DNA of 64,000 nt, from positions 31,682,352 to 31,746,351 of the forward strand of contig CM066728.1 of assembly GCA_033961575.1 (NCBI GenBank), read 5' to 3'. Positions 35,461 to 46,255 of this stretch are shown here, piece by piece. Within the stretch, counting starts at the first letter, position 1. Every line of letters starts with the position of its first letter. The translations under genes and the position numbers were made by a program. Source of the DNA: Aselliscus stoliczkanus. Lineage: Eukaryota; Chordata; Mammalia; Chiroptera; Hipposideridae. Under the pieces are notes generated by a model. The model ran no database searches and was not told where the DNA came from. It worked only from the letters and a program-made list of their open reading frames with translations.

Positions 35461-35604
35461 CTCCCTGCCTGCCCAGAGGATTATGGGGTAATTTCCATCA
35501 CCCCTATCCTGTCTGGCCCCAGTCAGCACCAATTGAGTCAGGGGTGTTACATAATACACTGAGGACTGGTACAAAGAACACGCACAAAGAGGAGAGCATT
35601 CAAC

Positions 35605-35840
35605 CAATCATTACACATTAAGCACCAACTGTACGTCACACGCTGGGTTAGATAAGGAGAATACAGCGATTAGCACAACATTCTCTGTATGGCATCCCCA
35701 CCCTTCTGTTGGAGACAATTATTCAGGTGGTCATAAAAATCAATATAACATTCCAGTGTAATACATATTAGAAAGGAAGCTCTGAAAGCAAGAGACAGGA
35801 GGACTTGACCTTCACTGTGGGATCTGAAGGAAGGAAACTG
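35605..35840 (-). repeat. Antisense L2 fragment
   Basis: ATTCAACCAATCATTACACATTAAGCACC, GCTGGGTTAGATAAGGAGAATACAGCG and TGGAGACAATTATTCAGGTGG follow the reversed L2 3' end and upstream segment. Confidence 0.65.
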
Positions 35841-36254
35841 CTGGAAACAGAACTCGGAGCCTCCAGGTTAAGAGGTGCAAACCACTCCCTCATATTCGCC
35901 TCACTTTGAATGGAGCTTACCTTCATGCTAGTTGGATGACCTTCTCTTTGGTGGCTCCCAAACAACTAAAGAGATGCTTCAGTCCACGTGCTGAATGATG
36001 ACTGCCATGGGATTAATCTGTTTTGTCTCAAGATTGGCCAAATCCCTAGAATTCTCCTTGGACTTCCTGGCAATAAAATAGGTATGATAATAGAGCCCTG
36101 CTAAATGCACACTGTGAAGGTTAAGAAATGATTGTAATGCATTTGAGCTACTAGAAAAGGAAAACAACCATGGCCCAAACCAGCAGAGACTTAGCCCCAG
36201 ATTTTTTCACTAACCAACCCCAGATAAAAATGTGAAGGACTGAGGGACGAGCAA

Positions 36255-36261
36255 TGTGTGT

Positions 36262-36307
<46 letters not shown>
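36255..36307. repeat. (TG)n microsatellite
   Basis: An almost pure TG run of about 26 units with one TA interruption near its start. It accounts for the HTHTHT tract in the minus-strand frame at 36151-36471. Confidence 0.97.
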
Positions 36308-36311
<4 letters not shown>

Positions 36312-36989
36312 AATAGAACTCAGTTGCACAGTTCAGCTGCTCTCTTGTGACTTTCTGTGGATTGCAACAAAGGGACTTTTTCAGGGGTTCCACTAGAATC
36401 CTCTTAGGGAAATTTGGCTGCCTATCAAGTGACAGAGGGTATTGTTTATTCTTGAATAGCTTTGTCAGCAATAGGCAAATTTAACAAGATAGTTACCCTG
36501 AAAACTCGGTGTATAGAAAAAGCAATAACATATGGAGACAGAGATGTGTTTCTATTATTTTTCTGTTCTGTACAGCTTGTATAATGTGTGTTACATGCCC
36601 CTCTTGAGAGTGTGTGGGAAGGTAGGGAAGTTCGGTGGGGGGAGCCACCAAAGAGGCTGGCCAGCCACTTAATATCACCTATCCAGTCAGCTGGGTTGTA
36701 TTATGCAAACTCACACATTGAAGACATTTCTCTTCAACCTTTAAAACATGAGATTCAAAATAGCATTATTATAAGACCCAGAAGATTTAAATAGATAAAG
36801 CATCTGATTGTGTTTAACAAAAACAAAACATTTTTCAATGACTAAATCTAAGAATACCTTTGTATGAAATCTGATCTGCTTCTAATAGTCATTTGATAAT
36901 TAATCATCATAAAAGAAAAAGATACCTGTTTTTACAAATACATGCTTTCATGGTCCATCCTTCAAGTATTCCAACATCACACACTTAGA
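36308..36989. other. Unique sequence, nothing recognised
   Basis: AT-rich with no coding signal or clear repeat. Confidence 0.35.
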
Positions 36990-37250
36990 AGACAATTTCG
37001 TAAGAAGAAAATATGCTTACATTTTGCTTTCTATGTGTCAAGCATCCCTCTAAAGTCTTTCAGCATCTTAACTCATTTACTACTTGTAATCCTATGAGGA
37101 AGGTGTGAGCTTTACTTCCATTCATGGATGAGGAAACTGAGGCACAGAGACGTTAAGTAGCTTGCCCTAAGTCACAGAGCAGATTGGTGGTAAAGGCACA
37201 ATTTGAATCCAGGCATATGGATGCCAGAGTCCACATTCTTGCTACATCCT
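36990..37250 (-). repeat. MIR SINE, antisense, near full length
   Basis: CTATGTGTCAAGCATCCC, TTAACTCATTTACTACTTGTAATCC, CATGGATGAGGAAACTGAGGCACAGAGACG, TAAGTAGCTTGCCCTAAGTCACAG and TTTGAATCCAGGCATATGG give the full antisense MIR order including the core. Confidence 0.92.
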
Positions 37251-38180
37251 CTCTCTAAGGCTTAAGAAGAGAGATGGCTGGTAGTAAATTATAATTGTCT
37301 TGGAGTGGGTTGGAAAAATATAGTGTTTCCTTAGGCATTCCATAACCTAATTTTTAAAACTCTTGTTTAGCTAGATGGTTAATGATAAGGTAGTCACAAG
37401 TTAACTTACGACAAACTAAATGCCATAAATAAATTACAAATGGCTAATTTGTTCAACCTAAGTCAGAATTTGTAATGAAAGCAAGGGGGAGAAAATGATT
37501 GAGAAAACTATCTTCAGAGAAAAAAAGAAAAGCAGTACGTTAAAATGGACTCCCTGGGGTAGAAAGACTCCACTTTTTGCAATTTACCCAATTGCTTGGA
37601 GGAGACTTAAAATCCCCAGTCTATGCTCAGATCTGAGTTTAAAAGTGCTTCTTTTAGCAGCTCTTGCAGGATAAATTATGACTTCAAAGCAGAAATGTCT
37701 CCATTCACAAAATGGGTCACCAACAAGAGCTCTAGGGTGCAAAGAAACTATAACAAGCAAGGAAATACGGCAACAAGAAAAATGAATTTTTATCCTGGGT
37801 TCTGCCTCCTCTTATCTCTTTCATCACAGTGGGAGGAACATGAGAGCAGACTCAATTAAACCCCCTGGGTCTGGTCCACACAGGATGATGCTGGGAACGG
37901 AAGACGCATCTTTTACTGATTCTAAGGCCTGTGTGGCTTTCGCATTGAGAGCTGCTGGTTGAGGTCCCATGGTGGTGGTTGGCCAAGACTTGGCTTGGGG
38001 CTGGGAGTCTGGGCCTGGTGTGACATGAAGAAGCCCTACAAAGGCTCCCCTGAGTACCTCTGAAACAAGACATCCCAGGTCAGCTGTGGATCCACGTGGG
38101 CCTGCAGCCACTTCTTGGTGTATACTGTCCATCTCCACATCAAGGTGGGCTTTCGGTCTACACAGAGGGCAAGAACATCC
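37251..38180. other. Unique sequence with possible retrocopy remnant on minus strand
   Basis: The right part (37850-38191) is GC-richer than its surroundings. On the minus strand a 51-codon frame starts in the SINE TSD (ATG at 38191-38189) and stops at 38038-38036; a second frame (38138-37824) overlaps it. Together they could reflect a frameshifted old coding sequence, but I recognise no family. The rest is unremarkable AT-rich sequence. Confidence 0.25.
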
Positions 38181-38662
38181 AGGGGTGCCATTATTTATTT
38201 ATTTATTTATTTTTTTAAAGATTTTATTGGGGAATTGGGGGAGGGGAACAGCGTTGGGGAATTGGGGAAGGGGAACAGACAAGTCGCCGTCCCCTTGTTC
38301 CTCAGTCCAGTTGCGGAGGACGTCGCTTCACTGTTGGTATCGTCATTGGGCTCTTCCCGGATGAGGCAGATCGGTCGCTGGCCTCTGGATGTCGCTCACC
38401 GCGGCTATTGGCAGCTCACGCTTGGCTGCCAGCCGCTCACGCTGGCTGCGGGCCACTCACTGGAGCCCATGGCAGCCCACTGCAGCAGGGGCTGCAGCCC
38501 ACACCATCACCGGGGCTCGCACAGCCCAGCTCCAGGTGGAGCTGTTGTTAGCTGTAGAGGGCAGGGTCACTGGCCCTCATATGGGATCCGAACTGGGGCC
38601 GCTGGCATCCCAAAACCAGCGCCCAACCAATGCGCCACTCGGCCAGCCCCAGGGGTGCCATT
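38181..38662 (-). mobile_element. Family B SINE, long form, antisense, with 12-nt TSD
   Basis: TSD AGGGGTGCCATT lies at 38181-38192 and 38651-38662. Read on the minus strand the insert starts GGGGCTGGCCGAGTGGCGC, has a B box around GTTCGGATCCC, continues through GACCCTGCCCTCTACAGC, the AACAGCTCCACCTGGAGC block and the tandemly repeated body. It ends with GGAGGACGTCGC and GTCTGTTCCCC blocks in reverse, AATAAA at 38228-38223 and TCTTT at 38221-38217. It is well preserved. The long plus-strand frame at 38115-38825 merely reads through this SINE and is not a gene. Confidence 0.95.
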
Positions 38663-39339
38663 TTTAAATTGCATATACAGAAGTGGCTTTGGGAACCTCA
38701 GTGTGTACAGGCTAGAGATGAAGGAAGACGCTGTTTTAGGGAGCATGGAAACCTTCTCTGTGTGCCTACCAGGAGGAGCCCGGGACATTTGGTGGTGTAG
38801 GCAAAAGGGAGGGGACCTCTGTTAAGACATCTGTGGGGATGGCATGAAGGCACCCCCATCAGCCTTGGTGAGAGGTGAGGGGACTTGGAGCCAAAGTCCA
38901 CTTGGCAGGATTAGGGGATGCCATTACCCCACAGGCTCAGCCTCACTCTGCTGGCAAGTGGTCCTTAGCAAAAGGAAGCTCACAACCTCTAGCCAGTGGG
39001 CAGTGGAATTACTGCAAAAAGCCTTGCTCCACGTGGGTCTCTGGGCTTTGCCTCAGTTTCCAGCCTGGCACTGCCGTTCTTTCCAAAGGTTAGAGCATAG
39101 CTATGAGTAGGACCGATGGACGCAATCTCTGACACCTTGTCTGGGTCTTACCATCCTCCCTCCTCCTCCTCCTCCAAGGAGCAAGAACTCTTTTCCCACC
39201 CCTGAAGAAAAAGCATTTGTGGCAGCAGAGCTCTGTTTCATGACTTCTCAGTTCAGAGAGAATTTCTGAGTGTTCCCAAGAAACTCCGACCTACCAGTCA
39301 GTTCCACTAAAAAAAAATCATAATTAACTACAGGCCAGC
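38663..39339. other. Unique GC-moderate sequence
   Basis: It continues the GC-richer texture of the 37.9-38.2 kb segment on the other side of the SINE. Several overlapping short frames on both strands exist (38698-38901 minus, 38844-39110 plus); none shows a domain. Confidence 0.3.
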
Positions 39340-39510
39340 CTTCCTTTAATCCTCATGTCTAACCTGAGAGGGAGGTATTTCTGTCCCTATTTTGTAGGTG
39401 ATAAAACTAGATGATAAAACTAGGCACAAAAGGGTCATGACTTACCCAGGGCATGCACTGGAAAGTAGAACAGCCAGGGATCAAATCCTGGCTCTTTACT
39501 CATAAGTGGT
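39340..39510 (-). repeat. MIR SINE, antisense
   Basis: TTTAATCCTCATGTCTAACC, GAGGGAGGTATTTCTGTCCC, a duplicated ACTAGATGATAAA block, GGTCATGACTTACCCAGGG and CAGCCAGGGATCAAATCCTGG follow antisense MIR order. Confidence 0.78.
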
Positions 39511-40084
39511 TCATTACATGTATTCCAAAACACGCCGGATATCTTCCCTCACCTTTTAGCGCTTCCCATCACTTCCTTCCAGCAGAGGTGACAGTCTCTA
39601 AGATGGTATCAACTGGGCAAGGCAGTGATAAGAAAGCAAGATCCGATCCATGAGTTTGTACTGCTGGGCAGCAGGTGCGATGGGAAACCCCCCTTTTTGT
39701 GAAAGAAAGGGAACAGTTTCTTACCTTATTTAAAATTTCCCTCCTCTCCACCCCACCTCTCTACTTTAGTGGACAAATTAAAAACAAACAAACAAACAAG
39801 GCAAAGTCAGCACTTCAGCTCTTCCTGCTTTCTTGATTAAGTCAGGAAAACAGAAAACAAACCCAGCTCCCTGGAAACAGAATATTGACCAGGAGGGGTG
39901 GCAAGAGTTAGCTGGGAGCCCAGTGCAGGAAAGACTGGGTGCATCAAGATAAATTAGAAATGAAAACAAAAGTGAGTTCTTTTCTTACTACCAATGTATA
40001 CAGTATCAAGATACAGATGGAGGAAAACAGGTGGGGAAAAATAAAGAAAGAAAAGTAAAGAAAGGGGAACATCTTTGCAACTGT
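39511..40084. other. Unique sequence, nothing recognised
   Basis: No gene or clear repeat. A short AAAC microsatellite lies near 39780-39799. Confidence 0.35.
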
Positions 40085-40170
40085 GTCTGGGAGCTAACAG
40101 CCTAGTCTTGGCTCTACCACTAACTGGCTGTGTGACACTGGCCAAGACACTGCCCATTTCTGACCGTCAG
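40085..40170 (+). repeat. MIR fragment, sense
   Basis: TAGTCTTGGCTCTACCACTAACTGGCTGTGTGACACTGG and the following CCAAGACACTGCCC are the MIR 5' and core region. Only about 85 nt survive. Confidence 0.75.
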
Positions 40171-40318
40171 TTCCAGGTTTTGGTCCAGCCACAATCTAAA
40201 CAAGCATATCTAACCAATTAATGAATCCATTGACCCTGGCCTATCACGAATTGGTCCTACATTTTTATGCCCATAACATACAGAGAAGCAAAGGGGAAGG
40301 AAGAAAACTATCATACTA

Positions 40319-40571
40319 AGTCACCTATTTTTTTTCTATTTTTTTTTTTATACACAACATTAATTTTTTTAAAAACTATTGTTGTGGGTTTTTTTTTAAA
40401 TTGGGGAACAGTGTGTTTTTCCAGGACCCATCAGCTCCAAATCAGGTAGTTGTTTCAATCTAGTTGCGGAGGGTGCAACTCAGTGACCCATGTGGAGATC
40501 GAACTGGCAACTTCGGTGTTATGAGCACTGCGCTCTAACCAACTGAGCTATCCACCCACCCCAGTCACCTA
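40319..40571 (-). mobile_element. Family A SINE (tRNA-Ile derived), antisense
   Basis: A 9-nt TSD AGTCACCTA lies at 40319-40327 and 40563-40571. On the minus strand the head reads GGATAGCTCAGTTGG, then GCTCATAACACCGAAG and the B-box-like GTTCGATCTCC, then CTCCGCAACTAGATTGAAAC, GATGGGTCCTGG and CACTGTTCCCC, ending in an A-rich tail. The head starts GGGTGGGTGGATAGC, slightly different from the copy at 1167. Confidence 0.9.
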
Positions 40572-40640
40572 CTGTCTTGTAGGAAGATTTTTTTACTTCA
40601 ATATCCTTCTGAAATGATTTAAAAGTCATCTTTACATATT

Positions 40641-40644
<4 letters not shown>

Positions 40645-40678
<34 letters not shown>

Positions 40679-40688
40679 TACACACACA
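40645..40688. repeat. (CA)n microsatellite
   Basis: A CA run of about 20 units with a GACATA interruption. Confidence 0.96.
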
Positions 40689-41764
40689 AATGCTTTCCCT
40701 GTGATTTAAAAAAAATTTTGTTTGTACCGACATTCAAAAAATAAAATAGTAGGTGATATACTGTGAAATTAATATTGCTGTATTTCTGCTCTGCCATCAT
40801 TAACTGCAGTCAGGCAGGATACAAATGAGCTGAGTAAGCAGGTGGGCTTGTAGAAAATAATGCATGTTTCACTTCCAGGAAGAGCACAAATCATTTCCTG
40901 CAGATAAAACAAGGACTCAGTGGCTTATCTTACCCTTTTCTCTCTTTTTAGAAGTTGGTAAATAATGTAGACACAATCATGAGATCTGAGGATATGTTTT
41001 CAGAATACATTCTCTGTTAGCTAACGAGACTGTCACCCACATTTTTAAATGTTAAATACATACAGTATAAAAGAGACAAGAATAACTGGCATCTTGTATC
41101 AAAATTCGTCTTTCTATACTTACTGGGAACTGGAAATTCTCTGAACTCGCTGCGATTCATTTTTGATGGAAACAGAAAACTTGAAAACAGTAAATAATCT
41201 GTGAAGGGAAGATATAGAGAATGGGTGTGCAAGCTCCACACTCACAAGATGCTAGAAACACAAGGAGTAGCTTCTAACATTTGCGGTGATATGCTCTTTA
41301 TTTAATGCACCCAGATACTTAATTAGCATGCTAATATAAATCTTTAAAAAACTGTGTGCAAAGTCAACAGGGGGTCTGAGTCCTGATGTTATTTTTCCCA
41401 CAGCTGAATAAATGATTTCCACCACCACCCACACTCATACACTCATCCTCATTAGTATGTATGAAATGACTGGAATACGCATTAGGAGATTTACACTACC
41501 ATATACAACTTAATTAATAAGAAAGGGAGACATTTCTAGAGGAGGAAGTAACTGTTCCCAAGTTCCTACATACCCCTGTTTAATTAATAATATAAATCCA
41601 TCATAAGGAAGAGGTTTTAAAAAGGTCCTCCTCCTTTTCTCTACCTACTTAACTATTAACTAAGCTTTCCAGTAACTTACAGATGTTAAGATGCCATGAT
41701 CTTTAGGTAGGGCCTGCAATTTCATCATAATCTTAATGTCCCTACCCCATGCCCTATCAACGGA
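40689..41764. other. Unique AT-rich sequence
   Basis: About 1.1 kb without recognisable repeats, RNA genes or exon-like frames. Confidence 0.35.
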
Positions 41765-42055
41765 GTCATTCAATGGATATTAAATGTGTGAACACTGGCC
41801 CCACAGTGTGCTAGGTTCACAGGACAGAAAGGTGAACAGGAAGAGCCCAGTTTTCAAGTAACAGGCATTTATGTAGAGCAGATAAGGATAAAAAGAAAGG
41901 TGATACAGGGTGGGAATTTATGAAGGGGAGGGCATGTATAAATTGCTAAAAGCCCCTCAGGCAATGGTGAAGGGAGGAACAGAAGAGAGGGGAGGCAACT
42001 GAAGAGGGTTTCACAAAAGAGCTGGTATCTGAATAAAGAATGAAAGGACAAGTGC
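41765..42055 (-). repeat. Antisense L2 fragment
   Basis: TCATTCAATGGATATTAAATG, ACAGTGTGCTAGGTTCACAGG, GGTGAACAGGAAGAGCCC and GAGGGTTTCACAAAAGAGCTGG follow the reversed L2 order. Confidence 0.72.
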
Positions 42056-42074
42056 TCATTTCTCCCCAAGACTC

Positions 42075-42170
42075 TACCGCCATGAAAGCAGCTTAAGTCT
42101 GGACTACCAGTAACTGCTGCACCAAGCACAGAGTACGTGCTCCGTAAAACTTTCTGAATGAGTTCACCGA
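42075..42170 (+). repeat. L2 3'-end fragment, sense
   Basis: TACCGCCATGAAAGCAGC followed by a CAAGCACAGAGTACGTGCTCCG block and CTTTCTGAATGAG is a short, diverged L2 tail in the opposite orientation to the L2 fragment just upstream. Confidence 0.5.
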
Positions 42171-42514
42171 GTAAGTTTGCCAGGCACAGAAGCATGTGAC
42201 AGCATTTCAGAGGAGGTTCACCAACAAGCGTCCAATGGCCCCTGGTTCCTTCTGAGAATCACAAACAAGTTCTTACAATGGAGAATGTGGTTTGAGAGAG
42301 GAGGTGGTAAAAGGTTGGGCTGGAAAGGGATTATAAAAATCCAGGTTTGTAAAACAAATGGCCGCCTTCCAAGAATTTTTTTCTCTAAAACCTAGAAGCC
42401 TATCAGAACACATGTCAACCTCATACATAAACAAAGCATAGTAGTGGTGCCTTCAGAGCCACCTGGTATTGTTTCTTGACTTGTTTACATGACAAAAAGA
42501 AAACAGCTCACTTT

Positions 42515-42685
42515 TGTGTATGGTGCAAGACAGTGCTCCAGTTTCATTCTTTTGCATGTGACTGTCCTGTCCCCACTGTATATTCTTGGCTCCTTGGTTG
42601 TAAATTAATTGACCACATACGTATGGGTTTAGTTCTGCATTCTCTATTCTGTTCCATTGTGTCTGTTTTTATGCCGAGGAGGAGG
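42515..42685 (-). repeat. Antisense L1 fragment
   Basis: TCATTCTTTTGCATGTGACTGTCC, a TTGACCACATACGTATGGG block and CTATTCTGTTCCATTGTGTC followed by TTTTTATGCC are the antisense L1 series that usually reads GGATATCCAGTTGTCCC to TTATGCCAGTACC. Truncated on both sides. Confidence 0.78.
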
Positions 42686-42744
42686 AGATGTTTTCTGAAG
42701 CTCCCATGAAAGAATCATCCTTGTTCCTTTCTGAGAGCTTCTGG

Positions 42745-43060
42745 AGATGACCACCAGCCCAGCTGTCTCCTAGGGTGTATGTGAAAGCTGCATATGAAGA
42801 ATCTGCTAGCAACCAGATTACCACCATGAGGTAGGTACCTCAGTGTGAGAACCTGCCATTGTGGGGGAGCAGAGCAGAGAAATAGAAAGAAATTTCGATG
42901 ACACTGCTGAGCTACTGATTAAAGTACTCCAGAGGTGTGTCTTACCTGTAGACCACCAGCTGTATAGACCAATATATGTGCTTTTAGTGTTTAAGTTTCA
43001 GTGAGGTTTTGGATTCTTTGCATCTGGCACACTTAAACTGATACAATTACAGACTGATTG
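42745..43060 (+). repeat. Ancient repeat tail, family not named
   Basis: The segment ends with GTGTTTAAGTTTCAGTGAGGTTTTGG, TTTGCATCTGGCACACTTAAACTGATACA, resembling the 3' end of an old mammalian retroelement (usual end: a TTTAAGCC block, GTTTCTGTCACTTGCAAC and ACTGATACAG). Family not determined. Confidence 0.4.
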
Positions 43061-43359
43061 GAAACCGAGTTGCCTGAAGACATGGATGGAACACGGAAAT
43101 CAGAAAGCAGTTGCCCATTTCAAAGCCCTGGCTTGAAGCAGACCACAACTCTAAGCTTCCTAAATTGACAGGTCATAGTAAGTCACTCTTACGGTTCCAA
43201 TGATGTTGACCAGGATGGTAAACTGTAAAGAATTTTTAGGTAGGTTCTTTTTAGTGTTTTTTGTTTGTCTTGTTTTTTTGTTGTTGTTGTTGTTTTGGTT
43301 TTGGAGTAAACAGGTATGACCAGGAAGCGAATGGCAGAGAAAAAAAAAATTGATCTGAC

Positions 43360-43560
43360 ACTAACAATAGCAAACACTACTAATATATTGTATTTACTAG
43401 GTGCCCGGCCATATTCCAGGCTGCGGACATATTAACTCATTTACTTCTCATGATAGTCTTACAATATTTAGCCCTATCTTTTTTTTTTTTTCCCAGAGAA
43501 GAAAATCAAGGCACTGAGAGCTGGCACTCAAGCACGAGGTCTGGCTCCAGTACTGGCATT
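43360..43560 (-). repeat. MIR SINE, antisense
   Basis: TTTACTAGGTGCCCGGCC, CATATTAACTCATTTACTTCTC, a T run where the GATGAGGAAACTGAGG block should start, then GAAAATCAAGGCACTGAGAGC and GGCTCCAGTACTGGC. A (TTG)n tract lies just upstream at 43271-43296. Confidence 0.72.
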
Positions 43561-44994
43561 ACCACCTTCTGCTGCTTTTGCCTTTTTGGTCCTTAATTTA
43601 AGGAGATACAGAAATAGCTCACTGTGGAGATTAGGCACTCTTTGTTTGCAGTTTCCTTTGAAACCCAGCGGACTACCTAGGATTCACCTGGATGAGCCAA
43701 GGTGTTCAGACTGGGTTGTACCTGGCAGAGCCTTAGTGGACAGTGTTTGCACATGACTCATGCTAAGGACTTCGGCAAACAGAGGGAGTTCTGCCAGTTA
43801 CCTGCACAGACATCCCCTCCACCTACTTACCTGTTGATGTCATTGACCACTGACAGCCAAAGTTTCTTCTCTGTAAACAGATCCCACCTTTCTTCCTCAT
43901 GCTTCTCCACAGACAGGATGTTGTATTGGGATGAAAAAGCACCTGTGTAGAAGAGGACACCCTTTTGCTTAAATTGCAACAATGCTAGTTAAATCTAATC
44001 CAGCTGTAAAAAAATAAACACAACAAAACAAAACAAAAAAGAATGCATTTTAAAACTACTGATGCTAGAAATGGATGTTCCTATTGTTTTCCCTGTAACT
44101 GTAAATACCAAGCTTAATGAGTTAAACGAGTCAGTCTTAAGTTCCTACATTATCACCAAGGTTGTGTAAGGCTCTCCAAAAAACAACAAAAAGTGCCTAT
44201 AGATGGGCATTATTTTAAAATATTCACTTACTTCTTCTGTTTTTCATTTTTTCCTCCTCCCCCATCACCCCTCCCCCCACCAAAAAAAACGCCCTCTCCC
44301 ACCCCACCCCAACCGCACAAGATCAGATCTCCACTCATTCAGGAGAGGCACACAATGGAGTGGAAACCAGGGCAAACCACAAGCTTTTGTGTCTTTGTTT
44401 TATAAAAGCCTAGACCCATGGGGAAAGAGATTCTCTATTCATATCCTGAAGAAACAGGAATGAAGAAGTTCCTCTAAACTCCCTGGGCCCAGGGAAGTGT
44501 GAAAGAGGCGGAGGTCTGGGACCAGTCCCAAGAGCAAAGAATCGTGCCCTACATTAAGCAGCCCACTAGGAAGGCTGCCAGCCCCGAGAGGAACGGCTAC
44601 ATTGTGCACACTGACAGAAATATAAGCAGCCTTCACGAAGATTCCTGGGCTCCCAGCATGACATGGGAACCGCAGAAGACAATGAAAACGGAGGACGCGG
44701 AGGACAAGCTCTCAGGCCGACCCTGTCTGCGGCACTAACAGAGGACACAGTGTCTCCTGCCTCCCCAGCACTGTGGAAGATCCCAGCACCGGGGCACAGC
44801 TCCAGGGAAGTGTTTAGAGTATCCCAAGAAAAACTAAATCTTAGTTGTGGTTTGCTGGTTGGCTTGCTTTTTTCCACAGGCCCAACACAAGGGGTAAATC
44901 CTAGTCAGATCTCGGGTTGAGATACAGAAAGGAAAAAGATGATGCATTGCTTTGATACAAGTTTGGGGCATGGATCCTAGCTGCTAAAGGGGAA
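43561..44994. other. Unique sequence including a CpG-richer stretch
   Basis: Most of it is featureless. The part 44470-44830 is richer in G+C and CpG than its neighbours (for example CGGAGGACGCGGAGG near 44690). The overlapping frames there on both strands (44499-44738 plus, 44566-44877 minus, 44663-44920 plus) have no recognised domain. It could be an old unrecognised repeat, a non-coding regulatory piece, or nothing. A C/T-rich run lies near 44250-44320. Confidence 0.35.
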
Positions 44995-45835
44995 TACACA
45001 AACCCTGCTATAAGAGTTTATCATAATCTAGTACGTAGGATACCGAGACTATACGAATCTGAGAACAGCAGTCAGTAGCCAATTGATAGGATGTGTGGTA
45101 GAGGAGATATGACCATGAGCTTGGGACCCTGACAAAGCTCTCTGGAGAAAATGGAATTTGGCGAGGTATCTCAGCAGAGTATGTAAAAATAGGATGCACA
45201 AGGGAGGGGCAGGGCTCTCCAGGCCACACGGGACAGCATGAGTGGGGACTCAGAGTTGGGAGTGAGCATATTTATTCCAGGGTGAAAGAGGAGACACATT
45301 TGACAGACTGAACTGAGGGAATAGTAGGTGATTAGAAAAATAAATATGGGCCACCCTATAGAGGGATCTTAAGTGCCTGACTCACAAGTTTGTATTGGAT
45401 ACCCTGAGAAACAAGACACCAACAAAGAGGTCTGACTGGACTGTGAAATGTTTTTTAAAAACTGTGTTCTGAGATTAATGTGAAGTTGGCCGGCCGAGTG
45501 GCATGGTGGTTAAGTGCTGGCTTGGGAAGCCAGCGGCCCCGGTTCGGTCCCACATATGAGGGCCAGTGACACTGCCCTCAAAAAAAAAAAAAAAAGATTA
45601 ACGTGAAGTTGGTATGGTAGACTGTTAATGGCCAGTTGATATTGGAACAAGGCAGAGCAGATGGGACACCATTTCAGAAACCTAGGAAAAAAAGGAGTTC
45701 AGGGCCTGTGTTAGCAGTGGGAGAGGAAGACATGAGTACATGGAATAGAAGAAAACATTTTGAAGAATGGAATTCATTTTGGCAACCTGGAACCATGACT
45801 TCAGCAACAGCTGAGCTCACAATCAGTTGATCACT
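44995..45835 (-). repeat. Antisense L2 remnant interrupted by a SINE
   Basis: Purine-rich sequence follows reversed L2: ATAGGATGCACAAGGGAGG, GGCCACCCTATAGAGGGATC, CTCACAAGTTTGTATTGGATACCCTG and GAGGTCTGACTGGACTGTG before the SINE, then GGTAGACTGTTAATGGCCAG and CATTTTGAAGAATGGAATTC after it. The SINE at 45490 split one older element, since both halves keep the same order and strand. Confidence 0.75.
45472..45612 (+). mobile_element. Family B SINE, short form, with 18-nt TSD
   Basis: TSDs AGATTAATGTGAAGTTGG (45472-45489) and AGATTAACGTGAAGTTGG (45595-45612) differ at one position. The 105-nt insert begins CCGGCCGAGTGGC, has a B box around GGTTCGGTCCC and ends GACACTGCCCTC followed by a run of about 15 A. 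There is no body. It inserted into an antisense L2. Confidence 0.95.
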
Positions 45836-46255
45836 TCAGGCATAAGATCGTTCATTCCATCCGAGCAATGTTACAGGCAAAACTGGTGTCATATGTTTAT
45901 TAGTTCTCTATTTTAAGTCGCTGTTCACCTCAACCCTTTTGGAAATATGGTGCCTTGGTTTGGGGTGGGAAAGAGTTACAGGAGTGAAGAGAAAATAAGG
46001 GTTTCCATCCTCAGATTGTTTTCATTCGTGTACTGCTTGGTGCTACTGCTGTTTAACGTCTCCTGACATTTTGACACAGCGCTGCACAAGCCAACTCTGA
46101 AGACAAACATGTCTAATTGCAGGAACAACGCCACCTCGGAGTACTGGAATCCGTTAGTCCTAGGGAAATAAGGGAGAATTCAAAGAAACAAATAGATCTG
46201 TGCAGAAAAATACCTCTGGAACATAAAATATATTCCAAAGGCTGCAAGGAATTGC
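45836..46255. other. Unique sequence, nothing recognised
   Basis: No gene or clear repeat is visible. Confidence 0.35.

Noticed and set aside
36151..36471. A 106-codon minus-strand frame with an HTHTHT tract
   Set aside because: The tract is the TG microsatellite read in reverse; the remainder has no domain.
38115..38825. A 236-codon open frame on the plus strand, the longest in the window
   Set aside because: Most of it reads antisense through the long family B SINE at 38193-38650; the rest has no domain. It is a by-product of a GC-rich, stop-poor SINE body.
44499..44920. Three overlapping frames in the CpG-richer block as a possible exon
   Set aside because: They overlap on both strands, share no conserved motif and lack convincing splice-site context; kept only as a composition finding.
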